Source of the DNA: Pseudomonas putida
GTDB taxonomy: Bacteria > Pseudomonadota > Gammaproteobacteria > Pseudomonadales > Pseudomonadaceae
Assembly: GCA_041071465.1 (NCBI GenBank)
Contig: CP163498.1
Coordinates: 1,454,001 to 1,518,000, forward strand
Direction: 5' to 3'
Length of the DNA: 64,000 bases
The notes beneath the pieces are model-generated. The model was not told the DNA's origin. It saw only the letters and a list, made by a program, of their open reading frames with translations, and ran no database searches. The position numbers and the translations under genes were made by a program. Position 1 is the first letter of the stretch; every line of letters begins with the position of its first letter. This document shows positions 8,052-16,268 of this stretch, piece after piece.

Positions 8052-10579
8052 TCAGGTCCCCCGAGGTTTGGCTCGCGCCGTAGCCTCGGCCACCAAGGGG
8101 TCGTCAGGCCAGTAATGCTTCGGATACCGCCCCTTCAAATCCTTCTTCACCTCGGCGTAGGTGGTGCGCCAGAAGTTCGCCAAGTCCTGGGTCACCTGCA
8201 CCGGCCGGCGTGCGGGTGACAGCAGGTGCAGCTTGACCTGCTGCCGGCCGTTGGCGATGCGTGGGGTGTCGGCAAGCCCGAACAGCTCTTGCAAGCGCAC
8301 GGCGAGGACCGGCGGGCTCTCGCTGTAGTCCAGACGAATGTTCGAGCCGGACGGCACCGCCAGGTGCGCGGGGGCCTGTTCGTCCAGGCGCTGTGGCAGC
8401 GGCCAGGGCAACAGGTTGCGCAACAGCGACGGCAGGTCCAGCGCGGCAAAGTGGCTAAGGCGCGACACTTTGCCCAGGTAGGGCTGCAGCCAGTCTTCCA
8501 GGTTGGCGAGCAGGGCCTCGTCGCCCAAGTCGGGCCATTCGCTGTGGCCATCCTTTCCCAGGTCCAGCTGGCGCAGCAGTGCCACCCGTGCCTGCCACTG
8601 GCGCAGTTCCGGCGTCCAGGTCAGCAGGTTCAGGCCCTTGCGCCGAACCAGGCCAAGCAGCGCCCTGGCCTTGGCCTCGTCATCCAGGCCCGGTAGTGGC
8701 TCACGGCTGAGGACCAGTTCGCCAACCTTGACCTGCCGCTCGGCGCGCAACACCTGCTCGCGCTCGTCCCAATCAACGATATCGACCCGCTCGACCTGCT
8801 CGGCCAGCACGCCATCGAGCAACGCCGGATCGAATTCGGCGGCCAGGTAGATGCGCTCCTCACGCTGCCCCTGGCGGCTACCCAGGTCGGCGACTACCAA
8901 CCACGGGCACTTCATCAACGCGTCAACTTCGGCAAACAGCGCCGCACGGCCATTGGCCAACCGATACTCCGCCCCACCCTCGCGGCGCTGCAAGGCGACG
9001 CGGTCGGGGTAGGCCAGCGCCAGAAGCGCGCCCAGCCAGCGCGAGTGGTCCGGGTCGGCGACCGGCGCACCGGCCTTGCCTCGCAACAGGCCACGGTACT
9101 GGCGGGCCAGCTGACGCGCCCGCTGCACGCCACCCTGGCCGCCACGCGCCGCCTTGCTTTCGCCGCTGACCAGCGCCAGCCGGTTGTGCAAGTCCGCGCC
9201 ACCCCCACGCTGGATATCCCGCTCCCCCAGCAGCGCAGCCACATCGCAGGCCATCTGTGCCAGGCCCAGGTCCTGGCCACGCAGCAGCAAATGCGCGATG
9301 CGCGGGTGCGCCGGCAGTTCGGCCATGGCCTGGCCGTGTTCGCTGAGGTTGTCACGGCTGCCAGGCTTGAAGGCATTGAGCCGCACCAACAGGTCTTGGG
9401 CCTGGGCGAACGCGGCAGCCGGCGGTTGGTCAAGCCAGCGCAACTGCTCGGGGGTAACGCCCAGCGCGCCAGTTGCAGGGCCAACCCGGCCAGGTCGGCC
9501 TGGAGGATTTCGGCGCTGCCATGGGCGGCCAGTTGCTCATGCTGGGCTTCGGACCACAGGCGGTAGCACACGCCGGGCTCCAGGCGGCCGGCCCGGCCGG
9601 CGCGCTGAGTGGCGCTGGCGCGGGAGATACGCTGAGTGTCCAGGCGGGTCATACCGCTGCCAGGGTCGAAGCGCGGCACACGGGCCAGGCCGGCATCGAT
9701 CACCACACGCACGCCATCGATGGTCAGGCTGGTTTCGGCGATGTTGGTGGCCAGCACCACCTTGCGCAGGCCCTTGGCCGGCGGGTCGATGGCGGCACGC
9801 TGGGCATTGAGATCCAGTTCGCCATGCAGTGGGCAGAGCAGAATTTCGGGCCGATCGCCCAAGGCCTCCTGCAGGCTCTGGTGCACCCGGCGGATCTCGG
9901 CCTGCCCAGGCAGGAATACCAGCACGCTGCCGGCTTGGTCTGCCAGCGCCTGCAGCACGCTGTCCACCACCCGTGGTTCGATGAACTCGCCCGGCTGGAA
10001 CGCTCGCCCCCAACGGATATCCACCGGATGCATGCGGCCTTCGCTGCTGACCACCGGCGCATCGTCCAGCAACCGCGACAGGCGCTCGCCTTCCAGGGTG
10101 GCGGACATCAGGAGAATCTTCAGCGGCGGGTCGTCACGCAGCAACTCGCGGCCATTGAGGCTCAGCGCCAGGGCCAGGTCGGCATCCAGGCTGCGCTCGT
10201 GAAATTCGTCGAAGATCAGCAAGCCCACACCCTCCAGTGCCGGGTCGGCCTGCAGGCGGCGGGTGAGGATGCCCTCGGTCACCACTTCGATACGGGTTTT
10301 AAGCCCGACCTTGCTGTCCAGGCGGATGCGGTAACCCACCGTTTCCCCCACCTGCTCGCCCAGCTCGCTGGCCAGCCGCTCGGCGGCCGCCCGCGCCGCC
10401 AGGCGCCGTGGCTCAAGCATCAGGATGGTCTGCCCGGCCAGCCACGGCTCGTGCAGCAGCGCCAACGGCACGCGGGTGGTCTTGCCAGCGCCGGGCGGCG
10501 CTTCAAGCACCGCTTCGTCACGGTTTGCCAGGGCCTGGCGCAAAGCGGGCAAGGCCGCATCAATGGGTAATGAAATCAT
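8052..10579 (-). pseudogene. hrpB: ATP-dependent helicase HrpB, split by a frameshift
   Basis: The N-terminal part runs from ATG 10579 and carries Walker A APPGAGKTT, the DEAH-type box LIFDEFHERS, and the helicase C domain up to ALQLARW. The frame then goes wrong near 9460 and reads nonsense to 8915. The rest of HrpB (EQLRWLDQPP onward, with the HrpB_C tail) continues in another frame to the stop at 8052. Restoring one G in the TGGG run (CCC at 9460-9462 on the + strand) gives 842 residues, the normal HrpB length. As written the product is a truncated helicase. It is either a real frameshift mutation or a sequencing error. Confidence 0.88.
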
Positions 10580-10695
10580 GGTGGTCCTCGAACAGTCTGG
10601 CGAGTATAACGGCGAACCCAGCCTGCTCTATCATGGTCTTAGCATCAGGCGCAGGCGCTTCGCTTGCCCTGCTGAACACCTTCTCGGAGATTTAC

Positions 10696-11115
10696 ATGCG
10701 CATCTCGACCCGCGTCATCGGTGGCGCCCTCATTGCCACCCTGCTGACCCAACTGACGGCCTGCGGCACCATTTTCTACCCGGACCGGCGCGGCCAGATC
10801 GGCGGCAAGATCGACCCTGTGGTTGCCGCAATGGACGCCATTGGCATCCTGTTCTACGTGATCCCTGGGCTGATCGCCTTCGGCATCGACTTCGCCACGG
10901 GCGCCATCTACTACCCAGGTGGCCGCACCGCCCAGGTCGACCCAGCCAAACTGCAAGAAGCCGTCAAACCAGATGGCAAGGTCGACAACCTCAAGTTGCA
11001 GGCCATTCTCGAAAGCGAACTGGGCCAGCGCCTGCCATTGGACGACCCTCGGCTGATCCAGCACCGCGGCAGTGTCGAGCAGTTGGCCAGCCTGGGCCTG
11101 GTGCCAGCCGCCTGA
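10696..11115 (+). CDS. Small lipoprotein, possibly YceK/YidQ-like
   Basis: A 139-residue protein with a lipoprotein signal: basic start MRIST, a hydrophobic core and the lipobox LTAC near residue 20. The mature part contains GTIFYPDRRGQ and a hydrophobic stretch ILFYVIPGLIAFGIDFATG followed by IYYPGG, reminiscent of YceK/YidQ-type lipoproteins. The ATG at 10696 follows CGGAGATTTAC. The frame is open further upstream to 10408, but that part is the opposite strand of hrpB and has no signal peptide. The function is unknown; an envelope location is likely. Confidence 0.7.
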   Translation: MRISTRVIGGALIATLLTQLTACGTIFYPDRRGQIGGKIDPVVAAMDAIGILFYVIPGLIAFGIDFATGAIYYPGGRTAQVDPAKLQEAVKPDGKVDNLKLQAILESELGQRLPLDDPRLIQHRGSVEQLASLGLVPAA

Positions 11116-11137
11116 GCCACAAGGACACCGACCACGG

Positions 11138-12010
11138 ATGATCACCACCCCGGCTGAACACCAGCGCCTGCTACGCCTGGCCACGCGCGCGTCATTGGCG
11201 GTGGCCAGTATTCTGGTGCTGAGCAAGGCGCTGGCCTGGTGGCTGAGCGGTTCGGTGAGCCTGCTGGCCGGGCTGACCGATTCGGCACTGGACGCTGTAG
11301 CCTCGTTCCTCAACCTGCTGGCGGTGCACTATGCGCTGCGCCCGGCAGACGACGATCACCGGTTCGGCCATGGCAAGGCCGAGGCCCTGGCCGGCATGGC
11401 GCAGGCGCTGTTCATCGGGGTCAGTGCAGTGCTGATCGGCGTGCAGGCGGTCGAGCGCCTGCACACCCCGCAACCGCTGGGTGATACCGCCATCGGCATC
11501 GCGGTGATGCTGCTGTCGCTGGTGCTGACCGTCGCCCTGCTGGCCTTGCAGTACAAGGTCATCCGCCTGACCGGCTCTACCGCGGTGCGGGCCGACTCCC
11601 TGCACTACCGCTCGGACTTGCTGCTAAACAGCAGCATCCTGCTGGCCCTGCTGCTGGCGCGTTTCGGCTGGCCCCAGCTGGATGCGCTGTTCGGCCTGGG
11701 CATCGCCTTTTACATCCTCTGGAGTGCCTTGCAGATTGCCCGCGAAAGCACGGCAATCCTGATGGACAAGGAACTGCCCAGCGATGTCGGCGAAGACATG
11801 GCCACGCGGGTACTGGCCATTCCCGGCGTCAAGGGCGTGCACGACCTGCGTACGCGGGTGTCGGGCAACCAGTGGTTCGTGCAGTTGCACCTGGAGCTAC
11901 CAGGGCAGCTACCACTGCATGAAGCACACGGATTGTGCGTGGAGGCCTCACGGGTGATCCGCCAGCGTTATCCACAGGCGGATGTGATGGTGCACGCCGA
12001 CCCGGTATAG
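11138..12010 (+). CDS. fieF: Cation-efflux (CDF) transporter, FieF-like
   Basis: A 290-residue cation diffusion facilitator that exports divalent metals (Fe, Zn) by proton exchange at the inner membrane. Seen are about six membrane helices, the helix II signature LLAGLTDSALDAVASF, the loop DDDHRFGHGKAEALAGM and the helix V metal motif HYRSDLLLN. A cytoplasmic C-terminal domain ends in ADVMVHADPV. The start at ATG 11138 gives MITTPAEHQRLLRLAT, the usual FieF opening, 22 bp after the lipoprotein stop. Metal preference is inferred from family resemblance. Confidence 0.85.
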   Translation: MITTPAEHQRLLRLATRASLAVASILVLSKALAWWLSGSVSLLAGLTDSALDAVASFLNLLAVHYALRPADDDHRFGHGKAEALAGMAQALFIGVSAVLIGVQAVERLHTPQPLGDTAIGIAVMLLSLVLTVALLALQYKVIRLTGSTAVRADSLHYRSDLLLNSSILLALLLARFGWPQLDALFGLGIAFYILWSALQIARESTAILMDKELPSDVGEDMATRVLAIPGVKGVHDLRTRVSGNQWFVQLHLELPGQLPLHEAHGLCVEASRVIRQRYPQADVMVHADPV

Positions 12011-12044
12011 ATATTCTTCAGGCTAACAGGCCGCGCCTACCGCT

Positions 12045-12881
12045 TTAGTTGATGCTGTATCCCCGGCCACTGAAGCAGGCACCCAGCGCCCGCCGGTAAT
12101 TGTCGAGCACATTGGCTGGCGGTGCGTACGTCGCCGTCGCCGGATCGAAGCCGGATTGGCTCACTGCCCAGCGATGGCACTGGTAACGGTCCTGCTCCTG
12201 CTGTTCCTGCCCCTGGCCATACATCGGGTAAGCCACCACGTCATACCCACCGTTCGACGGTGCCACCGGTACGGGCGCCGGCACGCCGACCGGTGGGTTG
12301 ACCACCACGTACTCCTGGCTGTCCGCCAGGTACTGGTAGTAGGTATCGGCTACCAGGAAGAACAGCCCACCCCCCAGCCACACTTCCCGCGCATAAGGCG
12401 GCAGGTAATTGACCCGCACGCCATAGGGCGGCCTCACCACGATGTAGCTGCCACCATGAGGGCGGTACCAGTAGCCGCCGGAGTAGAAGTAGTCAGCACC
12501 ACGGTAAGGCACTTTCCAGTAGCGGTCGGGAAAATGGTCGACGGTGTGCCCGGGGCGATACTGCGGCCCAGGCCCCCAGCCATTGCCATGGCCATCTGGG
12601 CGCCCTTGCCAGTCACCACCGGGCCGTTGCCCAGGGCCACCGGCTTGCCAGTGATGGTCATCACCGTGGCGGCGGGGAATGTCCTGGTAATAACCCTGGC
12701 GCGGGGGCTGGGTCTGGCGCACTTCGTCGCGCGAGTTGAGCGAGCGGCCAGGCCCGCCCTCACCTTGCACCTGCTGGCCGCGTTCGCCATGCCCCTCGCC
12801 CGGCCCTTCGGCCATGGCCCCGAGGCTGATGCTCAAACCCAGCAAACCAACACCTGCCAACTGCCAGATGCGCGACTTCAT
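12045..12881 (-). CDS. DUF6515-like secreted protein rich in Gly/Gln/Tyr
   Basis: A 278-residue protein with a clear signal peptide (WQLAGVGLLGLSISLGAMA). A low-complexity hydrophilic segment rich in Gly, His, Gln and Arg follows (about residues 25-110). The tyrosine-rich core has YWYRPHGGSYIVVRPPYGVRV and LPPYAREVWLGGGLFFLV, and the tail contains YQCHRWAVSQSGFDP, a motif shared by DUF6515-type proteins. Probably periplasmic or outer-membrane associated; function unknown. A leftward intrinsic terminator sits about 81 bp upstream of its start codon. Confidence 0.75.
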   Translation of the reverse strand: MKSRIWQLAGVGLLGLSISLGAMAEGPGEGHGERGQQVQGEGGPGRSLNSRDEVRQTQPPRQGYYQDIPRRHGDDHHWQAGGPGQRPGGDWQGRPDGHGNGWGPGPQYRPGHTVDHFPDRYWKVPYRGADYFYSGGYWYRPHGGSYIVVRPPYGVRVNYLPPYAREVWLGGGLFFLVADTYYQYLADSQEYVVVNPPVGVPAPVPVAPSNGGYDVVAYPMYGQGQEQQEQDRYQCHRWAVSQSGFDPATATYAPPANVLDNYRRALGACFSGRGYSIN

Positions 12882-12961
12882 GGTATTCCTCTCGGTAGAA
12901 AAACTGCGCCCGCAACCAGTCTACCGCGCCCATCACGCAGGCCAATTAAATTTCCAGACAG

Positions 12962-12989
12962 AAAAAAGGGAGGCCACAAGGCCTCCCTT
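12962..12989 (-). terminator. Orphan leftward intrinsic terminator
   Basis: GGGAGGCC (12968-12975), loop ACAA, GGCCTCCC (12980-12987). Read leftward the hairpin is followed by six U (complement of 12962-12967), a classical intrinsic terminator. No leftward gene lies to its right: the next gene, Lrp, is read rightward. It therefore ends an unannotated transcript or attenuates the DUF6515 gene. Confidence 0.75.
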
Positions 12990-13200
12990 CAGGAATTGTC
13001 GTCCGTGCTCGGCACTTGTGGCGCCGGCTCACCTCACACCGTCTTCTGGAGGGTGTGTAGCCCGGGGGCCTGCAGATCCTGTTGGATGGCTGGCCGCGAC
13101 CGCCCGCTTAGGGCGCGTCGCCGTGGACTGATGTCCGGGCAGTGATTCTGGTGATAAAGATACCGGACGGCTTGCGACAGATGATTGCGAAGATTGCTCA
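12990..13200 (-). ncRNA. Candidate structured RNA ending at the orphan terminator
   Basis: Read leftward, this stretch contains GTCCGG..CCGGAC (about 13138-13172), GCCC-TAAGC-GGGC (about 13106-13120) and CACACC..GGTGTG (about 13036-13060), then the strong terminator at 12962-12989. No convincing leftward promoter was found and no known RNA family is recognised, so this is only a candidate small RNA or long leader. Confidence 0.3.
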
Positions 13201-13212
13201 GATAAATAGCAC

Positions 13213-13242
13213 TTGCGCAATTTTTCACCCTGGATTGATAAT
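13213..13242 (+). promoter_or_regulatory. Predicted sigma-70 promoter of the Lrp gene
   Basis: TTGCGC at 13213-13218 and GATAAT at 13237-13242 with an 18-bp spacer; the start site would fall near 13250, about 25 nt before the ATG at 13275. The flanking AT-rich bases could also hold an Lrp autoregulatory site. Confidence 0.45.
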
Positions 13243-13274
13243 TCGCCGCAATACGAACAGAAAAGGCAAATGCC

Positions 13275-13751
13275 ATGAGCAAACTTGACCGTTACGACCT
13301 GAGCATCCTCGCCGAATTGCAGCGCGATGCGCGCATTTCCAACCAGGAGCTGGCCGAACGCATCGGCCTGTCACCTTCGCCATGCTCGCGTCGGGTCAAG
13401 CAACTGGAGGACGATGGCTACATTTCGCGCCAGGTTGCGCTGCTCGACCGCAAGAAGCTGGGCCTGAGCCTGACGGCCTATGTGCTGATCGGCATGGACC
13501 GCCACACCCCTGAGCGTTTCGAAACGTTCGAGGCCGCCATCCGCAACCTGCCGCAGGTGCTGGAATGCAGCCTGGTCACCGGCATGGATGCCGACTACCA
13601 GCTCAAAGTGGTGGTGCCCGACATGGACCACTACCAGAAACTGCTTCTAGGCAGCCTGACCCGTATCGAAGGCGTCACCAGCGTGCGTTCGAGCTTCGTG
13701 CTCAACCAGGTACTGGCCAGCACCGAGTTGCCATTGACCCACCTGCGTTAA
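13275..13751 (+). CDS. Lrp/AsnC-family transcriptional regulator
   Basis: A 158-residue regulator. The N-terminal winged helix-turn-helix contains LDRYDLSILAELQRDARISNQELAERIGLS, and a C-terminal RAM/AsnC ligand domain has VTGMDADYQLKVVVPDMDHYQ. Such proteins form oligomers that sense an amino acid and control its metabolism; the ligand here is unknown. Full family length and a clean ATG. The 23-bp upstream segment AATACGAACAGAAAAGGC provides the ribosome site. No adjacent target gene is obvious, since the next gene (DUF2788) is small and separately spaced. Confidence 0.88.
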   Translation: MSKLDRYDLSILAELQRDARISNQELAERIGLSPSPCSRRVKQLEDDGYISRQVALLDRKKLGLSLTAYVLIGMDRHTPERFETFEAAIRNLPQVLECSLVTGMDADYQLKVVVPDMDHYQKLLLGSLTRIEGVTSVRSSFVLNQVLASTELPLTHLR

Positions 13752-13805
13752 ACCCTCACGCCAGCCAGCGTATAATCGGACGCTCAACCCGCCTGGAGAA
13801 CACCG

Positions 13806-14009
13806 ATGGATCCCGCCGTATTCGAAGAGTGGATGATGATCATCCTGGTCACCGTGCTGATCGGTTTCATGGGCTTCATCGTCTGGGACCTGGCAAAAAA
13901 ATCCAAGGCGGGCAAGTTCGGGACGCTGATCCTGTTCTTCGTGCTGGGGCTCGGGGTGCTGGCCTTCATCATCAAGAGCGTGGTGGTGGGGTTTCTCGAA
14001 GGGGTGTAA
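13806..14009 (+). CDS. DUF2788 small membrane protein
   Basis: A 67-residue protein with two membrane helices (about residues 8-28 and 40-60) separated by a short basic loop WDLAKKSKAGKFGT. The MDPAVFEEWM opening and overall length match DUF2788. The ribosome site is TGGAGAA ahead of ATG 13806. The function is unknown; an inner-membrane location is likely. Confidence 0.78.
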   Translation: MDPAVFEEWMMIILVTVLIGFMGFIVWDLAKKSKAGKFGTLILFFVLGLGVLAFIIKSVVVGFLEGV

Positions 14010-14044
14010 GGCTCAAGGCTGCCGGGAGCGTGCTGCGGCCCCGG

Positions 14045-14683
14045 CTAGCGCTTTAACTTTGCCGGGACTTCGCGCCAGCAACCCTGCTCCAGCCCATCCA
14101 GCGCCCAATCGCCAATCCTCACCCGCACCAGGCGCAAGGTCGGCAACCCCACCGCTGCCGTCATCCGTCGCACCTGGCGGTTACGCCCCTCCCGGATCAC
14201 CAGTTCCAGCCAGCTGGTCGGTACGCTTTTGCGAAAGCGTACAGGCGGGTTGCGCGGCCATAGCTCGGGTTCTTCCAGCCGCCGCGCCTCGGCCGGCAAG
14301 GTTGGCCCATCGTTCAGTTCCACACCGTCACGCAAGCGCTGCAACTGCTCGTCGCTCGGTTCGCCCTCCACCTGTACCCAGTAAGTCTTGGCCAGCTTGT
14401 GCTTGGGGTCGGCAATCCGCGCCTGCAGCCCGCCATCGTTGGTCAGCAACAGCAGGCCTTCGCTGTCGCGGTCCAGCCGACCGGCCGGGTACACGCCCGC
14501 GATGTCGATGAAGTCTTTGAGGGTCGCGCGCCCTTCGCCGTCGCTGAACTGGGTCAGCACGTCGAACGGCTTGTTGAACAGGATCAGGCGCGGCTCGGCC
14601 GGTGGCGCCTTGGCCTGGCGACGCGGGCCGGTGGCAGGCCGCGCCTGGGGACGGCGCGGCTTGTTACGGGGTGGCAGTGACAT
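14045..14683 (-). CDS. rluE: 23S rRNA pseudouridine synthase, RluE-like
   Basis: A 212-residue enzyme of the RsuA/RluB/E/F family. An Arg/Pro-rich N-terminus without an S4 domain leads into [16 protein letters not shown]. The catalytic aspartate is in [16 protein letters not shown], and the C-terminal motif [23 protein letters not shown] is diagnostic. The absence of S4 and the [13 protein letters not shown] segment point to RluE, which modifies U2457 in E. coli 23S rRNA (family knowledge). It lies 6 bp after the amn stop on the same strand, so the two may be co-transcribed. Confidence 0.85.
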   Translation of the reverse strand: MSLPPRNKPRRPQARPATGPRRQAKAPPAEPRLILFNKPFDVLTQFSDGEGRATLKDFIDIAGVYPAGRLDRDSEGLLLLTNDGGLQARIADPKHKLAKTYWVQVEGEPSDEQLQRLRDGVELNDGPTLPAEARRLEEPELWPRNPPVRFRKSVPTSWLELVIREGRNRQVRRMTAAVGLPTLRLVRVRIGDWALDGLEQGCWREVPAKLKR

Positions 14684-14689
14684 GAATCC

Positions 14690-16153
14690 TCAGCGGAACG
14701 GCGGCTCATCGAAGCTGCGCAGTTTACGCGAGTGCAGCGAGTTGAGCTCGGTGCGCAGCAGGTCGAGAGCAGCAATGCCGATTTTCAGGTGTTGGCTGAC
14801 CGCGCGGTTGTAGAAGGCGTTGGCCGAACCCGGCAGCTTGATCTCGCTGTGCAGCGGCTTGTCGGACACACACAGCAAAGTGCCGTACGGCACGCGCAAG
14901 CGGTAGCCCTGGGCAGCGATGGTGCCGCTTTCCATGTCCACCGCCACCGCACGCGACAGGTTGATCAGCGGGCGCTCCTGGGCCCAGCGCAGCTCCCAGT
15001 TGCGGTCGTCGTAGGTGAGCACGGTGCCGGTGCGCAGGCGCTTCTTCAGCTGTTCGCCACGCTCGCCAGTGACCTGCGCGGCGGCTTCCTGCAAGGCCAT
15101 CTGCACTTCGGCCAAGGCCGGGATCGGGATATTCGGCGGCACAACCCGGTCGAGAATCCCGTCGCGGCGCATGTAGGCGTGGGCCAGCACATAGTCGCCA
15201 ATGGTTTGCGACTGCCGCAGGCCACCGCAGTGGCCGATCATCAGCCAGCAGTGCGGGCGCAGTACCGCCAGGTGGTCGGTGATGTTCTTGGCGTTGGACG
15301 GGCCGACACCGATGTTGACCAACGTAACACCGTCGCCGTCGGCGGCAATCAGGTGGTAGGCCGGCATCTGGTAGCGGTGCCAGACCACGCTGGCCACCAG
15401 GGCCTGGGTTTCGCCGTGGTCCATGCCCTTTTCGATCACCACGTTGCCCGGTAGCACCATGCGCACGAAGCGCGGGTCGTCACGCAGTTGCTCCAAGCCA
15501 TGGCTGATGAACTGGTCGACATAACGGTGGTAGTTGGTCAGCAGGATCCACGGCTGCACATGGCGCCAGTCGCTGCCCGTGTAGTGCACCAGGCGGCGCA
15601 GCGAGAAATCGACCCGCGCGGCATCGAACAGCGCCAGCGGCAGCACTTCGGCACGGTCCCAGTCGTACAGACCATCGGCGATATTGTCGGTGGCGGCCGA
15701 CAGGTCGGTGCTGGGGAACACCCGCGCCAGCTGCGCGGCGGTAATGCCGCTGCCGGCCAGCTCGTCGCCCTGATCGACCACGTAGGGGTACGGGATGTTC
15801 TGTTCACTGACGCCGACTTCTACCGTGACGGTGTAGTCGTGCATCAGCGGGCGCAGTTGCTCCAGCAGGTAGCCACGAAATGCAGCAGGCTGGGTGACGG
15901 TAACGCTGTAGGTACCGGCTACCTGGACCTTGGCGTAGGCGCGCGTGGTGGCGGCGACCTCACCGTGGCTGATGTAGGTCAGGCGCAGTGCCGGGTAGCG
16001 GAACAGGTCGCGCTCCTCGGCGTTCGGCTCGGTACGGTCCTTCAGGTAACGCTTGAGGGCCTGGCTAAGGGCCCCGGTGGCCTGTTCATGCAGGGCCGCC
16101 AGACGGTCGACGGCCTGTTCGGGGGTATCAACGACTACAAAAGCTTGGCTCAC
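14690..16153 (-). CDS. amn: AMP nucleosidase
   Basis: A 487-residue enzyme that splits AMP to adenine and ribose 5-phosphate, helping to set adenylate levels. The N-terminal AMP-nucleosidase domain is followed by a nucleoside-phosphorylase fold with MIGHCGGLR and VAVDMESGTIAAQGYRLRVP; the tail ends KIGIAALDLLRTELNSLHSRKLRSFDEPPFR-type sequence. I chose GTG 16153 (VSQAFVVVDTPEQAV), which has CAGGAAG upstream. The ATG at 16240 would add 29 residues with no family similarity. Length with this start fits the family. Confidence 0.9.
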   Translation of the reverse strand: MSQAFVVVDTPEQAVDRLAALHEQATGALSQALKRYLKDRTEPNAEERDLFRYPALRLTYISHGEVAATTRAYAKVQVAGTYSVTVTQPAAFRGYLLEQLRPLMHDYTVTVEVGVSEQNIPYPYVVDQGDELAGSGITAAQLARVFPSTDLSAATDNIADGLYDWDRAEVLPLALFDAARVDFSLRRLVHYTGSDWRHVQPWILLTNYHRYVDQFISHGLEQLRDDPRFVRMVLPGNVVIEKGMDHGETQALVASVVWHRYQMPAYHLIAADGDGVTLVNIGVGPSNAKNITDHLAVLRPHCWLMIGHCGGLRQSQTIGDYVLAHAYMRRDGILDRVVPPNIPIPALAEVQMALQEAAAQVTGERGEQLKKRLRTGTVLTYDDRNWELRWAQERPLINLSRAVAVDMESGTIAAQGYRLRVPYGTLLCVSDKPLHSEIKLPGSANAFYNRAVSQHLKIGIAALDLLRTELNSLHSRKLRSFDEPPFR

Positions 16154-16235
16154 ACTGTGCTTCCTGTCTGGACATGCATGTGAACCATCTTGCCTGCCTT
16201 CTGGGTTAAATACACCCCCATTGATCGGTGCTGGA

Positions 16236-16268
16236 TTCATTCGCGGGCAAGCCCGCGCCTACAGCGGC
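16236..16268. repeat. Single REP-like unit
   Basis: ATTCGCGGGCAAGCCCGCGC followed by CTACAGCGG, one unit of the common Pseudomonas TCGCGGGCAAGCCCGC repeat. It overlaps the stop end of the acyl-CoA dehydrogenase gene and lies upstream of amn. Confidence 0.7.

Larger units (their letters stand above)
12882..13274. other. 393-bp gene-free region between divergent genes
   Basis: The only gap over 300 bp. It holds the 5' region of the DUF6515 gene, an intrinsic terminator pointing left (12962-12989), several short inverted repeats between 13040 and 13180, and the promoter of the Lrp gene at its right end. Open frames here (for example 13034-13282 on the minus strand) lack ribosome sites and recognisable sequence. 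Confidence 0.6.

Noticed and set aside
12156..13145. 329-codon + strand frame over the DUF6515 gene and the gap
   Set aside because: Antisense to a gene with a clear signal peptide; no ribosome site and Arg/Pro/Ala-rich shadow composition.
13034..13282. 82-codon minus-strand frame in the 12882-13274 gap
   Set aside because: Would begin inside the Lrp gene's start region, has no ribosome site, and overlaps the hairpin series better explained as RNA structure.
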